Source: Microbacterium foliorum
GTDB lineage: Bacteria; Actinomycetota; Actinomycetes; Actinomycetales; Microbacteriaceae
DNA: 64,000 nt
NCBI RefSeq assembly: GCF_006385575.1
Contig: NZ_CP041040.1
Span: 1,488,001-1,552,000 of the forward strand
Reading direction: 5' to 3'
In this document: in pieces, positions 42,089 to 51,141 of the stretch
Numbering within the stretch: position 1 is the stretch's first letter
Layout of the letters: each line of letters starts with the position of its first letter
Made by a program: the position numbers and the translations under genes
The notes under the pieces: model-generated
Told to the model about the DNA's origin: nothing
The model's database searches: none
Seen by the model: only the letters and a program-made list of their open reading frames with translations

Positions 42089-43765
42089 ATGTCCATCCCG
42101 CTCGCAGACCCCGCAGCACTCGAAGAAGGAACGCTCCGGGTCACCCCGCTCGGCGGCCTCGGCGAGATCGGTCGCAACATGACCATCTTCGAGTTCGACG
42201 GGAAGATCCTGATCGTCGACTGCGGCGTGCTCTTCCCCGAGGAGCACCAGCCGGGAGTCGACCTGATCCTGCCCGACTTCGAGCCGATCAAGGGCCGCCT
42301 CGACGACATCGTCGGCGTCGTCCTCACCCACGGGCACGAAGACCACATCGGTGCGGTCCCGTATCTCCTGCGTCTGAAGAGCGACATCCCCGTGATCGGT
42401 TCCGGCCTCACCCTCGCGCTCGTCGAGGCGAAGCTCAAGGAACACCGCATCAAGGCCTACACGCTCACCGTGAAGGAGGGACAGCGCGAGAAGGTCGGTC
42501 CCTTCGACCTCGAGTTCGTCGCGGTGAACCACTCGATCCCCGACGCCCTCGCGGTCGCGATCCGCACTCCCGCCGGCCTTGTGCTGGCGACCGGCGACTT
42601 CAAGATGGATCAGCTGCCGCTCGACGGACGCATCACGGATCTTCGTGCCTTCGCTCGTCTGGGCGAGGAGGGCGTAGACCTGTTCCTCGTCGACTCGACC
42701 AACGCCGACGTGCCGGGATTCACGCCCACCGAGCGCTCCATCGGGCCGGTGCTCGATCAGGTCATCGGCAAGGCTCCGAGGCGGGTCATCGTCGCGAGCT
42801 TCTCCAGCCATGTGCACCGCGTGCAGCAGGTCCTCGACGCCGCAGCGGCGCACGGGCGCCGGGTGGCCCTGCTCGGGCGCAGCATGTTGCGCAACATGAC
42901 GATCGCCGAAGACCTGGGCTACCTGAAGGTGCCGAGCGGACTGCTGATCGACTACAAGAAGGCGCGAGACCTTCCCGACGACAAGATCGTCTACATGTCG
43001 ACCGGTTCACAGGGCGAGCCCATGGCCGTCCTGAGTCGGATGGCGAACCTCGACCACGCGATCGAGCCCGGTGAGGGCGACACGGTGATCCTGGCCTCCA
43101 GCCTGATCCCCGGAAACGAGAACGCCGTCTACCGCGTGATCGACGGACTCACCAAGCTCGGCGCGAACGTCGTGCACAAGGCGAACGCCAAGGTGCACGT
43201 CTCGGGGCACGCCGCGGCCGGCGAGCTGATCTACTGCTACAACATCCTCAAGCCCAAGAACGTGCTTCCCGTGCATGGCGAGTACCGTCACCTGATCGCC
43301 AACGCCAAGCTGGCCCAGGACACGGGTATCGACGCCGAGCGCACCATCATCGCGTCGAACGGCACCGTCATCGATCTGAAGAACGGCGACGCACGCGTGG
43401 TCGGTCAGCTCGATCTCGGATTCGTGTACGTCGACGGCTCGACTGTCGGCGCGATCACCGATGCAGATCTCAAGGACCGTCGGATTCTGGCTGAAGAGGG
43501 TTTCGTCTCCGTGATCGTCGTGGTGGACGCCGCGACGGGTCGCATCATCTCAGGACCCGAGATCCACGCTCGCGGTATCGCTGAAGACGATTCCGTCTTC
43601 GACGACGTGACACCGAAGATCATCGCCGCGCTCAAGGAGGCGTCCGGCAACGGCGTGCGCGACACGCATGCGCTCTCGCAGGTGATCCGCCGCACGATCG
43701 GGCGCTGGGTCAACCAGAAGCTCCGTCGTCGTCCGATGATCGTTCCGCTCGTCATCGAAGCGTGA
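42089..43765 (+). CDS. rnj: ribonuclease J
   Basis: A 558-residue metallo-beta-lactamase/beta-CASP ribonuclease with endonuclease and 5'-3' exonuclease activity in mRNA decay and rRNA maturation. The zinc motif THGHEDHIG holds His81, His83, Asp85 and His86. The beta-CASP motifs SFSSHVHRVQQ, STGSQGEP, and VSGHAAAGEL followed by PVHGEYRHL are all present. ATG at 42089 follows GAGGAGA. Together with pnp, this window encodes two main RNA-decay nucleases. Confidence 0.96.
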   Translation: MSIPLADPAALEEGTLRVTPLGGLGEIGRNMTIFEFDGKILIVDCGVLFPEEHQPGVDLILPDFEPIKGRLDDIVGVVLTHGHEDHIGAVPYLLRLKSDIPVIGSGLTLALVEAKLKEHRIKAYTLTVKEGQREKVGPFDLEFVAVNHSIPDALAVAIRTPAGLVLATGDFKMDQLPLDGRITDLRAFARLGEEGVDLFLVDSTNADVPGFTPTERSIGPVLDQVIGKAPRRVIVASFSSHVHRVQQVLDAAAAHGRRVALLGRSMLRNMTIAEDLGYLKVPSGLLIDYKKARDLPDDKIVYMSTGSQGEPMAVLSRMANLDHAIEPGEGDTVILASSLIPGNENAVYRVIDGLTKLGANVVHKANAKVHVSGHAAAGELIYCYNILKPKNVLPVHGEYRHLIANAKLAQDTGIDAERTIIASNGTVIDLKNGDARVVGQLDLGFVYVDGSTVGAITDADLKDRRILAEEGFVSVIVVVDAATGRIISGPEIHARGIAEDDSVFDDVTPKIIAALKEASGNGVRDTHALSQVIRRTIGRWVNQKLRRRPMIVPLVIEA

Positions 43766-43826
43766 TCGACGCCGCGCCGCTCGTGGGTTCACAGTCGACC
43801 GACACTCGGCTGTAACGCGAGCGGCG

Positions 43827-43832
43827 TACGCT
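43827..43832 (+). promoter_or_regulatory. -10 hexamer TACGCT, leaderless GNAT gene
   Basis: TACGCT ends 6 bases before the ATG at 43839. Confidence 0.5.
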
Positions 43833-43838
43833 CTCCTC

Positions 43839-44333
43839 ATGCCGGACGACTTCTCGATCCGACCCGCCACACAGGCGGACGGGAGCTTCCTCGGCGACAT
43901 GGTCGTCGAGGCCGCGAACTGGCGCTCGGGCGGAGCACGACCACGGCACGAGATCCTCACCGCCGTCGAGCATCGACGCTACGTCTCCGGATGGATGCGA
44001 CCGGCGGATGCGGGCTTTCTCGCCGTCGATACGGACGGCCACCCGATCGGCGCAGCGTGGTATCGCCTGCTCGCGCCCGACGATGCGGGCTTCGGATTCG
44101 TCGGAACCGCGGTTCCAGAGCTCATTATCGGCGTGCAGCCGATCTGGCGTGCCCACGGTGTCGGACGGACCCTGCTCCGACGTCTCGTCGCCCACGCTCG
44201 CGAGCAAGGACACCCTCGGATCAGCCTCAGCGTCGAACGCGACAACTTCGCGCGCACGCTGTACCGATCAGAGGGCTTCGTGGTGACCGACGAAGGAACC
44301 GTGCGCGACACGATGGTGCATCGCGCGTCCTGA
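43839..44333 (+). CDS. GNAT family N-acetyltransferase
   Basis: A 164-residue acetyl-CoA-dependent acetyltransferase. The acetyl-CoA loop is in the WRAHGVGRTLLRRLVAHA segment (Q/RxxGxG/A motif), followed by RISLSVERDNFARTLYRSEGFVV. Substrate unknown. Leaderless start at 43839. It sits alone between rnj and ftsK. Confidence 0.88.
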   Translation: MPDDFSIRPATQADGSFLGDMVVEAANWRSGGARPRHEILTAVEHRRYVSGWMRPADAGFLAVDTDGHPIGAAWYRLLAPDDAGFGFVGTAVPELIIGVQPIWRAHGVGRTLLRRLVAHAREQGHPRISLSVERDNFARTLYRSEGFVVTDEGTVRDTMVHRAS

Positions 44334-44403
44334 TCCCTCGCTGCGCCGTGGTGGAAGACAGCGGAATGCCGCGTCATTACGGGCCTATGTCGGCCCCTGG
44401 ACG

Positions 44404-44409
44404 TAACGT
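44404..44409 (+). promoter_or_regulatory. -10 hexamer TAACGT, leaderless ftsK
   Basis: TAACGT ends 6 bases before the ftsK ATG at 44416. Confidence 0.5.
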
Positions 44410-44415
44410 GAGAGC

Positions 44416-47127
44416 ATGGCCAGGAGTACCACGAAGTCAGCGCGCGCGTCCGAGAGCGCCACGGCCCGCCCGAAGAGGCAGGCTGCTCCGAAGGCTCAGG
44501 CAGCGCCCAAGAAGTACATCGATGAGGTAGACAAGCCCCCGGTGGCGGTGCGGGCCTGGAACGGGCTCGCCCACGGTGTCGGCGGACTCTTCCGAGCATT
44601 CGGTCCCGAGACACTCGAGAAAGACGATCGGCGCGACGGCTTCCCGTTCCTGCTCGTGCTGTTGGCGATCGCCGGTGCGGTCAACGAATGGTTCTTCATC
44701 GGCAACGAGGTCGCGGCCAACATCAGCGCTTACTCCGCGGGAATGCTCGTAGGACGCGTTTCATTCATCCTTCCCCTGTTGCTTCTCGTTCTCGCAGGGT
44801 GGTTGTTCAGACATCCCGCATCCGTGCATGACAACGGACGGATCGGCTTCGGGTTCGGCCTGCTGTTGATCACGTTGTCCGGCTTCTGCCACGTCGCGGG
44901 CGGGCAGCCGCAGCCGCAGCCGCAGATCACAGCGCTGAGCGATGCCGGTGGTGTTTTTGGGTGGTTGATAGGAGAGCCGCTCTCGCTCCTCACGCAAGTC
45001 GGCGCGTACATCGTGCTGTCGATTCTCGCCGCACTCAGCGTCCTGATCCTGACCAAGACCCCGCCGAACCGCATCGGCCAGCGACTCGGAGATCTCTACG
45101 CGTGGATGTTCGACGCCGAGCGCCCGGAGAAGCCTGCGAAGGACGCGGCGCCGATCGACGAGGCAGACAAGGTCGACGACCCGGATGTCCTGCCGTGGTG
45201 GCGGCGCAACAAGACCGGCCGCGAGGAGGACCCCGACGAGGGCACTCTCGGATCCGACGACATCACCGCGCTGCTCACGACCTCGGAGCCGACTCCTGCA
45301 TACGACCAGGCCGTGGTCGTGGAGAACGCCTCGGATGCCGCGACTGAGGTGCTGTCCGACGTGCGCTCGGTGACCGAGTCCTTGGCCGGGCAGCAGACCA
45401 CCGCACTTCTCGATGACGAGTCCGACACGGGCGAGATGCCCGAGCTGCCGGGACTCGATGGCTTCGGAACCCCAGGGCCGGGGGCGCGGGGGCCTCAGGC
45501 GCCCGTGACTCCCTACGTGCTCCCCTCGCCGGGGCTTCTGGTCGAAGGCCCACCGCCGGTCATGCGTTCCGAAGCGACCGACAAGGTGATCGAGCAGATC
45601 ACGAGTGTGCTGACGCAGTTCAAGGTCGATGCGAAGGTCACCGGATTCTCGCGCGGTCCGACGGTCACCCAGTACGAGGTGGAGGTCGGCCACGGTGTCA
45701 AGGTCGAGAAGATCCTCCAGCTGAGCAACAACTTCGCCTACGCGGTCGCATCCAACGACGTGCGGATCCTGTCGCCGATCCCGGGCAAGAGCGCGATCGG
45801 CATCGAGATCCCCAACGCCGACAAGGAGATGGTCGCTCTGGGCGACGTGCTCAGGTCTCCGGCAGCGCACAAGAGCACGCATCCGATGACCATCGGCGTC
45901 GGCAAGGACGTCGGTGGGAACATCGTCATCGCCAACCTCGCGAAGATGCCCCACCTGCTGGTCGCCGGTTCCACGGGATCGGGTAAGTCCAGCTTCGTCA
46001 ACTCGATGATCACGAGCCTGCTCATGCGCGCTCGGCCGACGGACGTGCGAATGGTCCTGATCGACCCGAAGCGGGTGGAGCTGACGAGCTACGCGGGAGT
46101 TCCGCACCTGATCACCCCCATCATCACGAACCCCAAGAAGGCCGCCGAGGCGCTGCAGTGGGTCGTGAAGGAGATGGACATGCGGTACGACGACCTCGCG
46201 TCGTTCGGATTCCGCCACATCGACGACTTCAACAGGGCCGTCCGCGCTGGCGAAGTCGAGCTCCCGGTCGGCAGCGAGCGTGTTCTCAAACCGTACCCGT
46301 ACCTCCTCGTGGTCGTCGATGAGCTCGCCGACCTGATGATGGTCGCCCCGCGAGATGTCGAGGACTCGATCGTCCGCATCACCCAACTCGCACGAGCTTC
46401 CGGAATCCACCTGGTGCTCGCCACCCAGCGCCCCAGCGTCGACGTCGTGACCGGTCTGATCAAGGCCAACGTGCCGTCGCGCCTCGCATTCGCCGTGACG
46501 AGCGTCACCGACAGCCGCGTGATCCTCGACAGCCCCGGCGCCGACAAGCTGATCGGCCAGGGTGACGCGCTGTTCTCGCCGATGGGATCGTCCAAGCCGT
46601 TCCGTCTGCAGGGTGCCTGGGTCGATGAGAAGGAGATCGACGCGGTCGTCAAGCACGTCACGCGTCAGGCTCGTCCCGACTATCGCGCCGATGTGCAGGA
46701 AGCACTGGAGCCGACGAAGAAGAAGGAGGTCGACGAGGACATCGGGGATGATCTCGAGCTCCTCCTCGCGGCGGCCGAACTCATCGTCTCGTCGCAGTTC
46801 GGCTCCACGTCGATGCTGCAGCGCAAGCTGCGCGTCGGCTTCGCCAAGGCGGGGCGCCTGATGGACCTCCTCGAGTCGCGCGAGATCGTCGGCCCCTCCG
46901 AAGGATCCAAGGCGCGTGACGTGCTGGCGACCGCCGAGCAGCTGCCCCAGGTCATGGCGAAGCTGCGAGGCGACGATGCGCCGCCGAAGCCGGCCGCTCC
47001 CACCCCGGCTGCGACCGCGGCCGGGGCACCGCACGACCCGGTAGAAGCCCAGTTCCAGGGCCTGCCCGTGGTCGAGGCTGATGACGACGGCGACGAAGAC
47101 GCGTGGGGACTGACAGGACGAGACTGA
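44416..47127 (+). CDS. ftsK: DNA translocase FtsK
   Basis: A 903-residue septal DNA pump that helps clear and resolve the chromosome terminus. The basic, Ala-rich N-terminus is followed by four transmembrane helices (about residues 75-220), an acidic linker, then the RecA-like motor with Walker [10 protein letters not shown], Walker [12 protein letters not shown] and [17 protein letters not shown]. The C-terminal gamma winged helix ([29 protein letters not shown]) recognises KOPS. A short Pro/Ala-rich tail ends the protein. The stop overlaps pgsA (TGATG). Leaderless start. Confidence 0.96.
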   Translation: MARSTTKSARASESATARPKRQAAPKAQAAPKKYIDEVDKPPVAVRAWNGLAHGVGGLFRAFGPETLEKDDRRDGFPFLLVLLAIAGAVNEWFFIGNEVAANISAYSAGMLVGRVSFILPLLLLVLAGWLFRHPASVHDNGRIGFGFGLLLITLSGFCHVAGGQPQPQPQITALSDAGGVFGWLIGEPLSLLTQVGAYIVLSILAALSVLILTKTPPNRIGQRLGDLYAWMFDAERPEKPAKDAAPIDEADKVDDPDVLPWWRRNKTGREEDPDEGTLGSDDITALLTTSEPTPAYDQAVVVENASDAATEVLSDVRSVTESLAGQQTTALLDDESDTGEMPELPGLDGFGTPGPGARGPQAPVTPYVLPSPGLLVEGPPPVMRSEATDKVIEQITSVLTQFKVDAKVTGFSRGPTVTQYEVEVGHGVKVEKILQLSNNFAYAVASNDVRILSPIPGKSAIGIEIPNADKEMVALGDVLRSPAAHKSTHPMTIGVGKDVGGNIVIANLAKMPHLLVAGSTGSGKSSFVNSMITSLLMRARPTDVRMVLIDPKRVELTSYAGVPHLITPIITNPKKAAEALQWVVKEMDMRYDDLASFGFRHIDDFNRAVRAGEVELPVGSERVLKPYPYLLVVVDELADLMMVAPRDVEDSIVRITQLARASGIHLVLATQRPSVDVVTGLIKANVPSRLAFAVTSVTDSRVILDSPGADKLIGQGDALFSPMGSSKPFRLQGAWVDEKEIDAVVKHVTRQARPDYRADVQEALEPTKKKEVDEDIGDDLELLLAAAELIVSSQFGSTSMLQRKLRVGFAKAGRLMDLLESREIVGPSEGSKARDVLATAEQLPQVMAKLRGDDAPPKPAAPTPAATAAGAPHDPVEAQFQGLPVVEADDDGDEDAWGLTGRD

Positions 47128-47702
47128 TGGCTATTCCACGGCAGCTTCCCAACGCGATCACAATCGCGCGCATCCCGCTCGCGGTGATCTTCTTCGTCCT
47201 GCTCCTGATGGGGGGAACGTACGGGCTCGATGACATCGTCATCCGATGGGTTGCGGCGATCCTCTTCGTCGTGGGCATATCCACCGACTGGGTCGACGGC
47301 TACCTCGCACGTCGCCACGACATCGTCACGGACTTCGGCAAGCTGTGGGACCCGATCGCCGACAAGCTGCTCACGGGGGCGGGCTTCATCGGCCTGGCCG
47401 TGCTCGGTGAGCTCAACTGGTGGGTCGTGATCGTGATCCTGATCCGCGAGTGGGGTATCACGATCCACCGCCTCATGGTCGCGAAGGAGCACGTCGTGGC
47501 AGCCGCGTGGATGGGCAAGGTCAAGACTGCGGTTCAGGCCGTGGCTCTTTCCTGGGCGCTGCTCCCGCTGCACGTGGTGATCGGACCCCAGCTGTGGGTG
47601 GTCGGGACCGCGATCCTGATGATCCTGGCGCTTATCCTCACGGTGGCGAGCGGGATCGACTACATCGTGGCGCAGGTGCGAGGGTCGCGGCAGCGGTCGT
47701 GA
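47127..47702 (+). CDS. pgsA: CDP-diacylglycerol--glycerol-3-phosphate 3-phosphatidyltransferase
   Basis: A 191-residue membrane enzyme making phosphatidylglycerophosphate for phospholipid synthesis. The CDP-alcohol phosphotransferase signature is complete: DWVDGYLARRHDIVTDFGKLWDPIADK, whose Asp residues bind metal. About five transmembrane helices. In related actinobacteria one such enzyme may instead make phosphatidylinositol phosphate, but the PNAITIARIP beginning favours PgsA. The ATG overlaps the ftsK stop and the stop overlaps cinA. Confidence 0.92.
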   Translation: MAIPRQLPNAITIARIPLAVIFFVLLLMGGTYGLDDIVIRWVAAILFVVGISTDWVDGYLARRHDIVTDFGKLWDPIADKLLTGAGFIGLAVLGELNWWVVIVILIREWGITIHRLMVAKEHVVAAAWMGKVKTAVQAVALSWALLPLHVVIGPQLWVVGTAILMILALILTVASGIDYIVAQVRGSRQRS

Positions 47703-48181
47703 CTTCCGCGTCGGAGGTGCTCGCCGCGCTGATCGAGCGTGGCTGGACTCTCGGCATCGCCGAGTCGCTGACAGGCGGTGCTCTCGCTGCTGAGTTCGTC
47801 TCGGTGCCAGGCGCATCGGCGTCGCTGCGGGGAGCGATCGTCGCCTACGCCACCCCGATCAAGCACACGCTGCTGGGGGTCGACGACGGGCTGCTCGATG
47901 CGCACGGGCCGGTGCACCCCGAGGTGGCGCTGCAGATGGCGGCCGGCGCGCGTCGCTCACTGCAGGTCTCCGGAATCCCCGCTGACGTCGGCGTCTCGAC
48001 CACCGGGATCGCAGGACCGGACTCTCCCGATGGTCAGCCGGTCGGCACGGTGCACATCGCCGTCGTGACCCCGGATCACTCCGTGAGTGAGGCCTTCAGA
48101 TTCGACGGCGATCGCGCACAGGTCCGCGCCCAGACGGTCGATGCGGCCGTTGCGATGCTCCTGCGGGTCCTCCGGGAATAG
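47699..48181 (+). CDS. cinA: CinA family protein (nicotinamide-nucleotide amidohydrolase)
   Basis: A 160-residue protein equal to the CinA C-terminal domain alone (PncC type), which deamidates nicotinamide mononucleotide in NAD recycling. Motifs are GIAESLTGGALAAEFVSVPGAS, GAIVAYATPIKHTLLGV and GVSTTGIAGPDSPDGQPVGTV. The GTG start overlaps the pgsA stop by four bases (GTGA). Genes for such proteins usually lie between pgsA and clgR in actinobacteria, as here. Confidence 0.92.
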   Translation: MTSASEVLAALIERGWTLGIAESLTGGALAAEFVSVPGASASLRGAIVAYATPIKHTLLGVDDGLLDAHGPVHPEVALQMAAGARRSLQVSGIPADVGVSTTGIAGPDSPDGQPVGTVHIAVVTPDHSVSEAFRFDGDRAQVRAQTVDAAVAMLLRVLRE

Positions 48182-48265
48182 CCGGTGCGTGCGTTCCGTT
48201 ATGTCCAATGTGCTCACACCGAAAGCACAGCGTGCGAAGGTAGATTTTGTGAAGGTCGGTAGGAC

Positions 48266-48271
48266 TAGACT
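48266..48271 (+). promoter_or_regulatory. -10 hexamer TAGACT and leader hairpin before clgR-type gene
   Basis: TAGACT is followed by the inverted repeat GGTCTCC-TCGAG-GGAGACC (48275-48293), which falls in the first bases of the transcript. It could be an operator or an RNA hairpin. Confidence 0.45.
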
Positions 48272-48322
48272 GGCGGTCTCCTCGAGGGAGACCTCGAGAA
48301 GGCGATCTGGGAGGAGGTTCCG

Positions 48323-48631
48323 ATGATTCTTGTACGACAGGAAATCGGCGATGTGCTGAGGGACTTCCGCCTGCAGAAGGGGCGTACGCTCCGGCAGGTT
48401 GCAAGCAAGGCATCTGTGGCACTCGGCTATCTCAGCGAGGTCGAGCGGGGCCAGAAGGAGGCATCGAGCGAGATTCTCGCGTCGGTTGCTGATGCTCTGG
48501 ATGTTCCCATCTCGATCATTATGCGAGAGGTGGGCGACCGCATCTCCGTTCTCGAGGGCATCCAGGTCTTCCCGGACGTCGTGCCGGATGACCTCGTGGC
48601 TTCCGTCGAGCCAGAGCTTTCGCTCCACTGA
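48323..48631 (+). CDS. clgR: XRE-family regulator ClgR
   Basis: A 102-residue DNA-binding activator. The N-terminal helix-turn-helix LRDFRLQKGRTLRQVASKASVALGYLSEVERGQKEAS is the ClgR signature, followed by SSEILASVADALDVPIS. In other actinobacteria ClgR switches on clpP/clpC and, in some, recA and other repair genes, and is itself degraded by ClpP. Position between cinA and DUF3046/recA is the conserved one. The usual Ala-Ala degron is absent: the protein ends ELSLH. ATG at 48323 follows GGGAGGAGG. Confidence 0.9.
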   Translation: MILVRQEIGDVLRDFRLQKGRTLRQVASKASVALGYLSEVERGQKEASSEILASVADALDVPISIIMREVGDRISVLEGIQVFPDVVPDDLVASVEPELSLH

Positions 48632-48655
48632 GCTTCGTATCCTCTTCATCCTCTG

Positions 48656-48880
48656 ATGCGTCGCAGTGAGTTCCTCCGCGCAGTCGACGCGGAATTCGGT
48701 GGTCGAGGGTCGTCTCTCATCAGCGACCTCATTCTGACCCAGCTCGCCGGCCGTACTGCCGACCAGGCGTTGGATGCCGGTGTCCCGCCGCGTGACATCT
48801 GGCTGGCGCTGTGCGCCGAGACCGATGTGCCTCAGGAGCGACGGCACGGCGCTGGGCGACTCGAGCCGCGCAGGCGATGA
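48656..48880 (+). CDS. DUF3046 protein
   Basis: A 74-residue cytoplasmic protein, beginning MRRSEFLRAVDAEFG and continuing with LILTQLAGRTADQALDAGVPPRDIWLALCAETDVPQERR. This is the pattern of DUF3046, a small actinobacterial family nearly always found beside recA. Function unknown; the conserved position suggests a link to RecA or ClgR. It starts 24 bases after clgR and is probably co-transcribed. Confidence 0.9.
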   Translation: MRRSEFLRAVDAEFGGRGSSLISDLILTQLAGRTADQALDAGVPPRDIWLALCAETDVPQERRHGAGRLEPRRR

Positions 48881-48935
48881 TTCCCTGACGCGTTCGACGC
48901 GCGTTCGACTAACGACACGCCGTGACGGCGTTTCG

Positions 48936-48951
48936 TCGAATATGTGTTCGA
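48936..48951. promoter_or_regulatory. SOS (LexA) box before recA
   Basis: TCGAATATGTGTTCGA matches the actinobacterial LexA palindrome TCGAAC-N4-GTTCGA at all but one position. It overlaps the -35 region of the recA promoter, whose -10 (TAGTCT) lies at 48960-48965, so LexA would repress it. Confidence 0.75.
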
Positions 48952-48959
48952 AACGGGCG

Positions 48960-48965
48960 TAGTCT
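48960..48965 (+). promoter_or_regulatory. -10 hexamer TAGTCT of recA
   Basis: TAGTCT lies 9 bases downstream of the LexA box. The recA leader is then about 180 bases, with AAGGAG before the ATG. Confidence 0.5.
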
Positions 48966-49147
48966 TCTGCACAAGTGGTTCGGAGACGGTGTTCTCCCTG
49001 TTTCGCGGAGCTGACGACGCAATGTCCGAGGTGCCTCGTACGGTGAACAGCAAGCCGAAGAGCCATACGCCTTGTCGGAGAGTTCCGCCCAGCCGGGAGG
49101 ACCGCGACAGCCTACAGGCGGCACCACGCGAGCATAAGGAGCACGTC

Positions 49148-50191
49148 ATGCCATCACCCGCTGACCGCGAGAAGTCCCTCGAGACAGCACTCGCCCAGAT
49201 CGACCGTCAGTTCGGAAAGGGCTCGGTCATGAGACTGGGCAGTGACGAGCGCGCGCCCGTCGCCGTCATCCCGACCGGCTCCATCGCTCTCGACGTCGCT
49301 CTCGGCGTCGGAGGCCTCCCGCGTGGACGAATCGTCGAGATCTACGGTCCCGAGTCCTCGGGTAAGACGACACTCACGCTGCACGCGATCGCGAACGCGC
49401 AGCGCGCCGGCGGAATCGCCGCCTTCATCGATGCCGAGCACGCGCTCGATCCCGACTACGCCGCGAAGCTCGGTGTCGACATCGACGCTCTTCTCGTCTC
49501 GCAGCCCGACACAGGTGAGCAGGCGCTCGAGATCGCTGACATGCTCGTCCGCTCCGGCGCGATCGATCTGATCGTCATCGACTCCGTCGCGGCTCTCGTG
49601 CCTCGGGCCGAGATCGAGGGTGAGATGGGCGACTCTCACGTGGGTCTGCAGGCTCGACTGATGTCGCAGGCACTGCGAAAGCTCACCGGTGGACTCAACC
49701 AGACGAACACCACGATGATCTTCATCAACCAGCTGCGCGAGAAGATCGGCGTCTTCTTCGGATCGCCCGAGACCACCGCGGGTGGAAAGGCGCTGAAGTT
49801 CTACGCGTCGGTCCGCATGGACATCCGCCGCATCGAGACGTTGAAGGACGGCACCGATGCAGTCGGAAACCGCACCAGGGTCAAGGTCGTGAAGAACAAG
49901 ATGGCACCGCCGTTCAAGCAGGCGGAGTTCGACATCCTTTATGGCGTCGGCATCTCGCGTGAGGGAAGCCTGATCGACTTCGGTGTTGAGCACGGCATCG
50001 TGAAGAAGTCCGGATCGTGGTACACCTACGACGGCGACCAGCTGGGCCAGGGCAAGGAGAACGCGCGAACGTTCCTGCTCAAGAACCCCGATGTCGCACT
50101 CGCCATCGAGACGCAGATCAAGCAGAAGCTCGGCATCGGCGGCGCCACTGAGGCGCCCGCAGACGAGCTCGCCGAGCGCCGTCCGGCATGA
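49148..50191 (+). CDS. recA: recombinase RecA
   Basis: A 347-residue recombinase forming filaments on single-stranded DNA for homologous repair and LexA cleavage. Walker A is GPESSGKTT, Walker B is [10 protein letters not shown], and the DNA loops are around GEMGDSHVG and [21 protein letters not shown]. No intein interrupts the gene, unlike in M. tuberculosis. The ATG at 49148 follows AAGGAG (7-base spacing). A LexA box lies upstream; recX follows after 39 bases. Confidence 0.98.
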   Translation: MPSPADREKSLETALAQIDRQFGKGSVMRLGSDERAPVAVIPTGSIALDVALGVGGLPRGRIVEIYGPESSGKTTLTLHAIANAQRAGGIAAFIDAEHALDPDYAAKLGVDIDALLVSQPDTGEQALEIADMLVRSGAIDLIVIDSVAALVPRAEIEGEMGDSHVGLQARLMSQALRKLTGGLNQTNTTMIFINQLREKIGVFFGSPETTAGGKALKFYASVRMDIRRIETLKDGTDAVGNRTRVKVVKNKMAPPFKQAEFDILYGVGISREGSLIDFGVEHGIVKKSGSWYTYDGDQLGQGKENARTFLLKNPDVALAIETQIKQKLGIGGATEAPADELAERRPA

Positions 50192-50230
50192 GAATGATGG
50201 TCCGCGGTTGCGGAGCGACCGGAGTGAACC

Positions 50231-51070
50231 ATGAGTGATGGCGGGGGCGGGCCTGAGCAGCTCGCCCCCATCATCCCTCTCTTCGGCCGTGACGACACAC
50301 GTGAGAAGTCGGCCGACCGGGAAGCTCCGGAGGCCAGCGGTGCCACGACTCGTTCCGCAGCCGACATCGGGGGGTGGAAGTCGACAGAGGGCGACTCGGC
50401 CCGCGATTCGAATCCGGTCGCATCCCTCGACTCTCGTGGGCCCAGTGAACGGCATCCAGCACGCGGTGCAGCGGCTCGGTCCGCACCGCGATTGCGCGCA
50501 TTGCAGTCGCAGGATGTCGGGTCAGGCGATGGCGTCGGCATCGACCCCTCTCGGTTGCGTGCCGACGCAGAGGAGCTCCTCGTCCGCAAGCTGCGGACTC
50601 GATCGCTCTCTCTGTCAGAGGCACGCATGGTGCTCAGGGGCTACGAGCAGAACGCCGAGCGGCTCGATGCGGGTGCGATCGACGACGTGATCGATGATTT
50701 CTGTCGACGGGGCTACCTCGACGACACACTTCTCGCCGGCCAGCTGGTGACGTCGGGAATCGAGCGCAAGGGGCAGGGTCGGGTCGCACTGTCGAGGGCG
50801 CTCTCGCAACGCGGCATTCCTCGCGACGTGATCGATGCAGCGCTCGACGACGTTCCCGACGATGACGCCGAGCGCGCACTCGAGTACGCGCGCTCGAAAG
50901 CACGAGCGATGTCTCGCCTCGACGGCGACACAGCGCTGCGACGTCTGGTCGGTCAGCTGTCTCGCCGTGGCTACAACGGCTCGATCGCGATGACGGCCGC
51001 GAAGTCGGCTCTCGCTGAGGCTTCTTTCGGCTCGTCGTCATCCGGGGTTCGATTCGTCGACTCGGACTGA
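50231..51070 (+). CDS. recX: regulatory protein RecX with long N-terminal extension
   Basis: Inhibitor of RecA filament function. The C-terminal 165 residues hold the RecX three-helix repeats: ADAEELLVRKLRTRSLSLSEARMVL, FCRRGYLDDTLLAGQLVTSG and ALSQRGIPRDVIDAAL. The first 110 residues or so are charged, Ser/Arg/Gly-rich and probably disordered; this makes the protein (279 residues) longer than typical RecX. ATG at 50231 follows GGAG. Co-transcribed with recA; a 12-bp hairpin follows. Confidence 0.9.
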   Translation: MSDGGGGPEQLAPIIPLFGRDDTREKSADREAPEASGATTRSAADIGGWKSTEGDSARDSNPVASLDSRGPSERHPARGAAARSAPRLRALQSQDVGSGDGVGIDPSRLRADAEELLVRKLRTRSLSLSEARMVLRGYEQNAERLDAGAIDDVIDDFCRRGYLDDTLLAGQLVTSGIERKGQGRVALSRALSQRGIPRDVIDAALDDVPDDDAERALEYARSKARAMSRLDGDTALRRLVGQLSRRGYNGSIAMTAAKSALAEASFGSSSSGVRFVDSD

Positions 51071-51105
51071 CGCTGAGGCGAGGGCGTCGAGCTCTCGCCT
51101 CAGCG
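51071..51105 (+). terminator. recX terminator
   Basis: Perfect 12-bp stem CGCTGAGGCGAG/CTCGCCTCAGCG with an 11-base loop, directly after the recX stop. Confidence 0.75.
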
Positions 51106-51126
51106 GCAGTGTCGGAGAACCGCTCG

Positions 51127-51132
51127 TAGAAT
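51127..51132 (+). promoter_or_regulatory. -10 hexamer TAGAAT of miaB
   Basis: TAGAAT ends 9 bases before the miaB ATG at 51142. The mRNA is leaderless or nearly so, though a G-rich run precedes the start. Confidence 0.5.
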
Positions 51133-51141
51133 GGGGGGATC

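Noticed and set aside
44761-47034. Long open frame antisense to ftsK
   Set aside because: Its low-complexity Asp/His/Arg-rich composition is typical of antisense frames in GC-rich genes; ftsK is certain.
50405-50430. GATTCGAATCC-like sequence inside recX resembling a tRNA T-arm
   Set aside because: No acceptor or anticodon arms surround it, and it lies in the coding frame of recX.
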